From the NCBI GenBank assembly GCA_003117195.1, contig BDSI01000080.1, positions 310,001-374,000 on the forward strand: DNA of 64,000 nucleotides. The letters run 5' to 3'. Made by a program: the position numbers and the translations under genes. The DNA is from Eudorina sp. 2006-703-Eu-15 (Eukaryota > Chlorophyta > Chlorophyceae > Chlamydomonadales > Volvocaceae). The notes beneath the pieces are model-generated. The model ran no database searches and was not told the DNA's origin. It worked only from the letters and a program-made list of their open reading frames with translations. This document shows positions 55,517 through 64,000 of this stretch, in pieces (position 1 is the stretch's first letter; each line of letters opens with the position of its first letter).

Positions 55517-55720
55517 GATAGCTCGTAGGCGCCTCATCTCATCAGCCCCTACCAAGGACTGCGCACCCATCCTCCATCACCTGGTGGTGGTGGTGGTGGT
55601 AGGTTCATGCAGCCATACCGGCCAACACGCCAGGTCGCCAGTGCGCCAGGATTGCCTCTTCTGGAAACCGCGCCAGACCCGCCGAATCACATGGCGGGGG
55701 GAATCGAGGTTGTATGGAGC
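55517..55720 (+). repeat. Dispersed repeat, fullest forward copy
   Basis: Matches the reverse complement of 16310-16512 in the METTL3 intron and part of 53565-53700. Includes a GGT microsatellite (55574-55598). No coding signal and no clear terminal inverted repeat. Confidence 0.75.
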
Positions 55721-57844
55721 GCACGATAATAGCCCTCACCAGGCCTGATCCCGTCCATAGGCAATGCGAGAACAAGGGTTCAAAAGCGGAAAATTAGGGA
55801 AGGAGGCCGGCAGACTGGTGTGCTGCCTGGTATGAGTCTCTCCTGAGGCAGCGTGTACGATTGCCAGTTGCTAGTGCCCCTTGCGGCGGAGTGCCGGTGC
55901 TGCCAGGAGGTGGCGCAGGGGTGGGCAGCGCCAACAGCGTCGGCGGGCCGATCGGAGCGAGGTCAGTGGCGGTGCCGGGGAGTCCCTTCGCATATACCAA
56001 GTATTTACTTGCAGGCGTCCTGGAGCCCGACACCGCCTTACATGACGGTTACGGCTTTCCGCCTTGCTACCCCTATTGGAATGCATTTGTTCCAATCGGC
56101 GGGGAGGGTGGTTGCGGTGGGTGTCATAGAGCAGATCTTCTACAGGCCCCGACGGTGCAACTAGTATATACATCGTAACCCACAAGTTATCCTAGGTATT
56201 ATGCATATACAGGTAGTTCAATCCTCAGTATGCTTTCGGTGTAGTGATTGCAGTCCTGCGCAATATTTCCCGTGGGATTGTCAGCTTTACTAATGCCCCA
56301 CTATGACCGCATCTGCGAATTGCTTTGCAAGAGAATGTGATGATCAAGTGTTTTCAATGTGATCTTTGAGAAATTAAAATTTTTCTATGCCGCAATGCCC
56401 GTGCGGGATAGATGCAACTGCTACCTTCCATCGTGTCAGAAGCAGCTTCTTACCTTTTTTGCCAGCTCGCGTGCACGACGCATCAGGACAAAAGGACAAA
56501 CAAATGCGTCCTTATATTTGCTTATTAGCCCACAGACTCTTGATTGATACCCGTAATCGTGGTATTTGCTTGCCTCAGCTCGAGCGGAATCTGCAACATC
56601 CTGCAACAATCTCGTATTATTGACTGGAAAATCGAGTGTCATTAAAATGCTCTCATAAAACTATGATTCAGCAAAGAATGCCGCCCAACGGCGTGAGTTT
56701 AAAACTATACAGTTCTGGATTGGGGTTGGATCCGGCATTTAGTTACAAGTTTTCTTGTTCTTATCCTTGCCTGCTGCTGGTCTCCTTGCCTCTGCGCCTC
56801 AGCCGCGCCTCCTCCATACGGTAGTCGCCGTACAGGCGCATAGGAGATAGAAGGCCCAATTCTAGAAGATTCGGAAGAAAGTTCTAAATTATATCGTCCA
56901 GACCACGGTCCACGGCCCGAGCATGCAACTCCGTCCCTTACTCGCCGCAGCATTCTTGTATGGGTAACCCGTATGATACGGAACGCGTTGATAACTTCGG
57001 CTCTGAACCCTTCTGAGCCCACGGATTCGCGATTTGGCTCAATTTCACCAAGTTCTAAATCACATGGAAATTATCGTTTGGGGGCTTCCTCAGGAGCTGA
57101 CCAAACAACCATAGATTGCTCTGCCTGGACCGCTGTGCGTTACTCGTGACACACATCTGTTCGCTCGTCTGTCAATTTTCACGTATTACCTGGCCCGTCC
57201 AGGCTTACTGCAATGACGTGCGACGTTAGGAATGCAGATTGGCGGCAATGGCGCCGATGCTTCCCTGAAGCGAGCAGCTTGTGCATTATGGGCACTTGTC
57301 ACGCTGATACTGCCTCCATTGCTGCACTCGTACATCGTACATCGCCATATCGTATTTAGTCGACTCCCCAGTTGCTGTATAAGGCGCGGTTTCCCGCTTG
57401 GCCAGGGGACCGAGCTCTTGGCGCGCATCGTTTTGCGGCGAAAAATCAGGTTACAGTGGACCCATCATCGGTCATCAGTGAGAGCCGAAGCACAACATGT
57501 TGTACGTACGATCCCTCGCATGGCCGCTGCTTGGTTTCCTGTTAACGCGCACCAATACGGTGCCGCAATGTGCAATCGGATGTGCTGGCGCGTGCTGGCG
57601 GCAGCTGGCGGGAAGGTACCACCCTCTGCGGCATCTCAGCCGGGTGCGCATGTGGTCCCTCCGCGTCTGCATTTGCCCGACTTGGAGTGACACCCGCGAG
57701 TGACGCGGCGGCCGAATGAACATCACGAAGGGGTTCCCACCACCCACTGCCCGGGACGTGCCGCACCAGCCCTCGGAACGGTCACACAGCACGCCAAGGA
57801 CAGACGCGGACTGACGGGTGGGACACAGCATCCCTACCTGCCTG
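55721..57844. other. Intergenic, lower-GC region without a recognisable gene
   Basis: AT-richer than the left half of the window. Short frames only. I looked on the minus strand for the missing N-terminal EVE exons and did not find them. Confidence 0.4.
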
Positions 57845-57850
57845 CATGTA

Positions 57851-58090
57851 CCAGGGTGGCTATCTTATTTTGCAGAGTATCGACGGCCGGAGATACTCCT
57901 CGCCCAATCGTGCTGAAAGTATCTGTCGGAGGGAGCTTTTGCCGGCATTTTATCTACTCCAGGGGGCTTTTCCCCGCGCGAGAGGCCATGAGTATCTAAA
58001 ACCTCATTTTTCTCCCGAGGGAAAGTATCTATCAAAACTCAAGATTTTCGGCCGAATATATATATTCATATCTTAAGATAGCCACCCTGG
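57851..58090. mobile_element. MITE copy 2 (240 bp, 16-bp TIRs, 6-bp TSD CATGTA)
   Basis: Begins CCAGGGTGGCTATCTT and ends AAGATAGCCACCCTGG, flanked by CATGTA at 57845-57850 and 58091-58096. Shares with copy 1 the subterminal words GAGTATCKACGGCC and CTGAAAGTATCTGTC and the right-end ATATCTTAAGATA, but is 163 bp shorter internally. Confidence 0.93.
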
Positions 58091-58096
58091 CATGTA

Positions 58097-60847
58097 CCCC
58101 TGCCACCGGGAAGCAATTCCAAAGGAACCATCAGGTCAACCCCTCGCAAGTGGAGATCCTCCTCCGGCGCACCTGGGAGTGGGAACCTCGGACACCGCAG
58201 GAGCGGGAGAAGGCGAACCGGAAGCCCCGCCCTCTGAGGGCAGGCGTAAGATGAGGGAGACGCCAGAGCGGCCACCCGGCACCCGGCACTCGCCCGACAC
58301 GGCAGGAAGGCAATGGATGGGCGGCCAGGAAAGGAGCCCCCGCACACACAACCCAACCCAAACAGACCTCATGACCCTTCGCCAAAATCCCTGACTGACA
58401 CGCCTCCACTCGCCTGGAGACGACACCCCTCCGCGGAACCTGAGACCCATGACCGGCATTGACAGCGCCCATCCAATCAGATCAGTCACGTGCGAAATCC
58501 CTAAACAGCCTCACTTTCCTCGACGCCAGGCACGTCACCGCAGGGCACCGGCACACACGGCCGCTGCCTTTACGGCCTTCCGAGGTCACTCTTATCACCC
58601 CCTTCCCCAGGTTGGCACATCGGCACCGTACTGTGCTGGGACGTGACGTTGTGACTGATATCATTATTAAGGTTGTTACAGCGGATCCCGCGGGTCATCG
58701 GTGACTTATATGTTCCTTCCTGGGAGAGCAACAATATGTCCCGCCGCATACACGGTACAAAGCCGGCTTGCCTGGAACGCCATGGTACAGGGCGCCGTGT
58801 CTGTCATGGTGATGAGGACACCGGTCTGTACGAGATTTACCTGCTATCAGTCGCAGCCATCCGTGCATTTGCCCAGCGTCGTTGATTATCAATGCGTACC
58901 AGAACAGCGCGCATCACGCAGGCTTTGAGGTTGCCGATTCATCCACGGCACAATCGGGACTAACACACATGACCATCGAAGCGTTGCGTGCCGAAGCTGT
59001 TGCGACAGAATGTAAGAATATCTCATGAATTCACGGCCCAGCGCCGGTGGCCGTAATCCCATAGCGCCACTACACCGTGTCCAGTACAGTTTAGTACGCT
59101 AAACCGTACTGGACGCCCATGGCAGCCGTCACATACTGAAAGACGGAGCGGCCCTGATCCTCCTTGCTGTACACCTGTTGTTTGGGCTGCAGTTGGCTTA
59201 CGGCTGGATACAAGGGCGCGACTCGAAATCGTTGAAACATAGGTAGTGCGACGAAATATGGCCACCACCTAGCTGTCTACCAAGGCTAAAACTTCGAGCA
59301 CACTTGAGTGCTGCGAATTAGAGTTTTTCACGAAACTTGATAAAAGGCATCGGTAGAAAGCTTGAAGGCCTTTAGGTGGATGTGCACGCGCGGAGGTGAA
59401 GGTGGCTTGAGACGCGCCTGGAGTCGTTCTCGTGTGGGAATGCCTCAGGTTAAATTTTAATCTGTGCGCTTATGATTTTAGGGACAGCGTCGGAATTTTC
59501 CTTGCAGGTCGCCTCCGAATTGTGACAGAAATGTGTCGTGGCGAGCGACAGACTGGACTCGCATGTCGCTATCTAAGGAGGTATAAGCGATTCAAAACAA
59601 TTATGGAGGACACCTAACCTTAACTAACGCGGGCTCACGACGTGGGCTTTCGGTATGTGCACGCATGTACGACAACATTTGCGACAGGTACAGTAAGCCG
59701 TTCACTTCATGAAGCGTGAAAAGGAGTAAGTGATTTTGTAGTCATACAATTATGAAGATTGCATACGTGTATTCATTGTAGGTGCGTATTCTTTGGCTCC
59801 CTTACAGGTACCTGTACGCAGCTGTTACTTGGCTTTCCTTCATTGAGATGACGGCCACAGCGCAAACGCAACCTTTATTCGCCAGTGGATTGAGAATCTT
59901 ACGAAGTGCGGTGCTCGTCTACTTATTTTTTGCTTGGTGTAGCGGTGAGTGTGCTGGATGGGTCGCGTATTTCGACACCGCGCGCGCGCGTCGTCGGTTC
60001 AGCCGAGAACCGGGAAATCACATGTATCTGTATTATTCAAGCTCTCATTTTTACGTTGATCGCATTTCCATGGGCTTTGAGAGGGGGTAGGCTTAAACCA
60101 GTTTTGACTATTCTGTCTATTCGGACGAATCACCACAGTTGGCATGTATCAATAATACTCACGCATCATTACGAATTCGGTGCCGATAAATTTAGGTAAA
60201 CTCCCGATCGAACCAGAGCCTGCTGCTTGAACGACGGCGTCTCGCACACCTCATACTAAACGTCCTCTCATTAACTATGGAATTATACAAATATCTCCTG
60301 ATGTTTTGCGCATGACACTTGCTGCCATCTGGGCCCATCGTTTCAGCTTCCCCTCCGTATATGACGATGGATGTGACTCTTTGCACGTGCAGACGCACGC
60401 GCACCCGATACAACACACAAATCTGTGAAGCATAAAAACATACTTCTTCCAAAACGGCCGCTGGAGACCCCATCGTCAAGTAAGGGTTTCGTGCGTTGAT
60501 GCTCAAGGGTTGCGTTGATGCTCATCGCTAACGCGTTCATGAACGGACATGATTGCCATTTTAGTATTTATACGGTACCTAGGTCCGGTGTGCACAACCA
60601 TCGCTATCCGGCAGCAGCATCTGTGTCGAGGCTAGTCAACGTCAAAACAGCGCATGTCTGTATGCCGTACTAGTTGTATCACTCCGCACCACTTGCACCC
60701 TGCGCCTTGCAGCGTTTACTGTGACAAGCGGGTAAAATGGGTACACACGGCTGCTACGCTCTCGCTTGCTTGTCCAGTCCGTCCGTGCGCCCGCCTCGTT
60801 TCATGTGCGGGAACCCCTGACACAACCGTACCTGCCCTGACCTACAG
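58097..60847. other. Intergenic, no supported gene
   Basis: Contains only short frames. A near-palindrome AGTACAGTTTAGTACGCTAAACCGTACT lies at about 59082-59110. No RNA gene or repeat array identified. Confidence 0.4.
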
Positions 60848-61895
60848 CGCGGCCGGGCCTCGCGGAGTTGGCGGATTTGCCCGTCCGCCATGACACCATC
60901 GTGCTCACCAACCATGGCTGGAGCTGCGAGCCTAACGTCTGCTCCAGGAAAGGCCGCTGCGGCACCAACGCCCGAGTCGAGCTGCTGGTGGCGGTTCCTG
61001 ACAGTCCTGAGGGCAGCACCTCTTGGGCGCCCCTGTGCGACGTGGGGGATGCACTGAATGCCACAATGAAGGATCGGTTGGCGATCATCGCCTGCAAGCA
61101 GGTACCGTGTGCGCGGCTTCCAGGTCAATCCCTCATTACCAATGAGTCCGTTGTTATGGCTGCTGATCATCTTTCAGGGCGGCTGTGACCGGCGGGCGTG
61201 CTGGGTGTTGCGCGCGGATCCGACATCAAGGATACTCTGGCCGATGCGCCGCAATGCAAATTGCGCGACTAGCACTGCCGTACAGCGCGTTGGGTGATGT
61301 GCCCATGTTATCCCAGTAGTCCCAACACAGTTTCCAGTGGTACGGCGACTTGTGGCTGGGTCGGACGGCCGGACGCGATACAGCTGTGCTGTTCACAGCC
61401 TTGCCAGCTGCTCAGGGCAAACCACCGATGGGATCCGCCGCTCCTTTTTTCCCCAGTTCCTAGGCTTGCGCGGTAGCACCGGCTGGCAGAGGAGTGGCGG
61501 TTTGTTCTCCATCTTTGGGAGAGCCGCGGAGCCTTTCATCCTACCGCCGACACCAGGTAGGGCACCGACCGACTCGGGTGGCAAGCCACTCGCACAGCAG
61601 CCGGGTGGAGCTGAAATTAAATTGGAGGTGCAACCTGAAGCTCCCCAAACCCCAAAGTCTTCTGCCCATGACTCCCCTGCCTTTGACACCGTATGTAACC
61701 CCCGCGCCCGGGCGGGGTTGCGCGCCTTGCGTCGTTGCCCACACTGCTGCCTGCCGGGGTCACGCAGGCGAGGCTGAGGACGTAGACGGCGGGACGCTGT
61801 TTGATCCCGCCAAGTACACGCACTGGGCGAGCCTCAGCGGCTGGGGCGACAAGCCGCCCTCAGACGTCCTCTCCGTCCAAGAGCTGCCCCTGCAG
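60848..61895 (+). CDS. Multi-exon gene, unrecognised family, ends not located
   Basis: Three exon-like blocks have consensus borders: 60848-61101 (CTACAG acceptor, CAG|GTACCG donor), 61457-61556 (TTTTCCCCAG acceptor, CCAG|GTAGGG donor) and 61768-61895 (ACGCAG acceptor, CAG|GTAATC donor). The first reads ELADLPVRHDTIVLTNHGWS, then CEPNVCSRKGRCGTNARVEL, a Cys-containing motif that does not look like composition-driven sequence. The third reads TLFDPAKYTHWASLSGW. A fourth exon may start near 61185. I cannot assign a function or confirm that all blocks belong to one gene. Confidence 0.4.
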
Positions 61896-62930
61896 GTAAT
61901 CACGAACGAAGGACAGCACGCTAGGTGGGGCCCGCAGTCGGCCAACCGGCCCGCCCTGATTGGCAGCCAAATGGCCAAAGGTCACCCACAAAATAAACTC
62001 CACATGCACCAGGAGCAAATGCATATGGCACTGCGCTATGGGGCCCTGGGTGACCGGCTGCTGGGCTGCCCTGGGGCGTGGGCCCTCCTGCATTGCATGG
62101 TCCCGTACGTCGTGCGAAAGCGCCTCGAGTAGCTAGCACCTCGTTTTGAGAAAGAGTGAGACAGGTTCGGCAGCAGATCACTTCCACGGGAGGTGGATGG
62201 CTGGCAACACGACTGATGGCCCGACCGGCGTCGCTGACGGGCCGAGCCCATCGGGTCTTGGGCGGCAAAGGCTCCATTCAGGGACAGGGGGCCCGGGAAG
62301 GGAGGGTTGGCCGCCGCTCTGGTCCCGCCCATGCTTTCCGGTCTAACCCAACGGTGACATGTGCACTTGGCGGGTGTACAAGCTTGCTTGCTTGATTAGT
62401 ACGACACATTGATTGCATCCTCGCGACACCACGTTGGACGCCACCACGGCTTTCGTTGCCCGTCTTACTTGATTGCGTGCGTGACCGCGTGTCAACCTCC
62501 CCTGCTCGCACGGCCCTGCAACCGTGCGGCGAACGCAGCGGCGGCCATAATACCGCACACACATGTGCCTCATCACCGCCCCACGCACATACGGTAGTGG
62601 GTGGCGGGGCTCACCCTGGTACGGCAGTGCCCGACGTACAACCGTGCTTCCCGGCCTTCGTTCCGCACCTACCTGCCTTCGCAATGCAGGTGTCGACCCG
62701 TCCCTGCACGTCGAGTCGCATGTTCGCCATCAACTGTATGCCCGTGCGAGCTGCGGGTGGCCGGCATGCGCGGTAGACACGCAATACCGTAGTGGGTTCG
62801 TTTCGGTCGCTGGCTTGATCGGCCGTGTACGAGGGGAAGCGAACATACACGGATGCGGGCGGGCGGATCTAGCCAGGATCGCATGGATCGTCCCCGGGTT
62901 TGGATTCGGAGGATTGCTGCAGCCGTACTT
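61896..62930. other. Flank of the unknown gene
   Basis: No supported gene. Frames such as 62563-63207 have no motifs and end in the GTG microsatellite. Confidence 0.35.
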
Positions 62931-62958
62931 GTGGTGGTGGTGGTGGTGGTGGTGGTGG
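62931..62958. repeat. GTG triplet microsatellite
   Basis: About nine GTG triplets in non-coding sequence. Confidence 0.85.
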
Positions 62959-62986
62959 GACCTGCGCAGGTGGGCGGGCATTCGCG

Positions 62987-63092
62987 TGCGCCGCAGTCAC
63001 ACTGGCCAATCAGAAATCCTGGCTAGATTCGTTGGACTGTGCGCCGCAGTCACACTGGCCAATCGGAAATCCTGGCTAGATTCGTTGGACTG
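62987..63092. repeat. 53-bp direct tandem duplication
   Basis: TGCGCCGCAGTCACACTGGC and its following sequence occur twice, at 62987 and 63040. The copies differ at one base (CAATCAGAA versus CAATCGGAA), again a CpG/CpA difference. Confidence 0.9.
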
Positions 63093-64000
63093 TAATTTAC
63101 GGACGAGTCTTTTGGTGTTTGAGCCAGCTTGCCTTCGTTGGTGCAGGTCGGCCGCCGGCGCGGACGGTGGTTCGAAGGGCGATTCCGCACGGCGCCGTTA
63201 CACCTGATGATCTCGATCGACTCGCTCCCTCGGCCATCACACACAGATGGGCAGCTTGGATGCATCAAAATACGGTACCCGTGATCCTGTACCTGCGTAC
63301 CCTGGCTGGGTAGGCTCGTTTGCCTGCTGAAAGAACAGCGACCCCGGCCCTGCTGCCACGCAACCTTCCTGACACCCCACACGCACATATACACACACGC
63401 ACGCGGACGGACGTACCCGAGCCGAGAGCTAGCCGGTGGGGCCGACAACGCACATCCTGACAACAGTATCTGTTGCCAGGGGGCGGGCCGACGCACGCGC
63501 GCCATCCCCAACCAGCCGCTGCAGCCAGGCATGTCCACCCTATCCGTGGAAAAGGACAACTCGCAAAAAGCGGACGAATCAAACCGCTCTGCCGGTCCAC
63601 CAAAGCGCACGTGACACCAGCAGTCAACACTCGGGCCTGCCTCCTACATGAATGCTCGGATGGGTCCCTGTGGGCCACATACGTACAGAGGGTTGCGCGC
63701 CCGACCTGATCGTACATGCCACACAAACGTACACCTAAACACACAGTAACCGTCAAGCAACACAGCAATCGTGTCCTCCCCTCTTGCACCAATCAACCGC
63801 GCACAGCTTTCAAGAATGGTTCACATACCTACATCCTGCTCACTCCATTATGCGGTCCGGGCTACTTTGTCAGTCACCGTCGGCTCACATCGTTGGGGCG
63901 TGCAGTCAGAAGCAGGTTTTACCCGCCGTACATTGTCACAATCAATGGATTCAATCACGTAAGAAGATCTAGCCAGCAGTAAACAAACAATTATTAGGTG
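63093..64000. other. Right end of the window, no supported gene
   Basis: Short frames and a CA/CG-rich patch around 63375-63405 only. Confidence 0.4.

Noticed and set aside
62563..63207. Plus-strand frame of 214 codons
   Set aside because: Runs through a GTG microsatellite and a 53-bp duplication, with no motifs. Composition-driven.

Overview
The window reads as nuclear DNA of a volvocine-type green alga (Chlorophyceae, Volvox/Gonium/Chlamydomonas relatives). This rests on high GC, dense GT-AG introns interrupting short conserved exons, long Ala/Pro/Gln/Gly low-complexity coding stretches, plant-like METTL3 sequence and many tandem and dispersed repeats. There are no bacterial operons, CRISPR arrays or recognisable RNA genes.

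Layout. 1-2579 (minus): all but the 3' end of an ERLIN (SPFH/band 7) gene. 3571-13841 (minus): a giant low-complexity gene with an RGG box, poly-Q and NLS-like clusters; its two largest exons are resolved in phase. 15991-22264 (minus): a complete ten-exon METTL3-type m6A methyltransferase, including one GC-AG intron. 23237-30068: a mobile-element-like locus with about 0.7-kb direct repeats around a minus-strand gene. That gene has a DDE-transposase-like core split by two coding minisatellites (60 bp and 239/240 bp) and a Cys-rich tail, and its frame is broken. 30605-32743 (plus): a bicupin protein. 34869-36671 (plus): PSTK (selenocysteine-pathway kinase), intact except for one in-frame TAG. 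36.7-45 kb: gene debris and repeats. 45155-50344 (plus): a SAM-domain/multi-TM gene whose membrane exon has been tandemly duplicated in 672-bp units, each with an in-frame TGA. 52.9-58.1 kb: two copies of a MITE family with 16-bp terminal inverted repeats and 6-bp target duplications, plus the C-terminal half of an EVE-domain (THYN1-like) gene. 60.8-61.9 kb: conserved-looking exons of an unrecognised gene.

The housekeeping genes (ERLIN, METTL3, cupin, PSTK, EVE) have no evident functional link. The right half is dominated by duplication and decay. The most unusual points are the SAM/TM tandem-exon array, whose copies differ almost only by CpG transitions; the amber codon in PSTK; the minisatellite-split transposase-like gene; the MITE family; and two over-represented short words (GACCCRYGGGTC and GTACGGCA).

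All exon boundaries were inferred by eye from splice consensus, reading phase and remembered family sequences. No database search was run.
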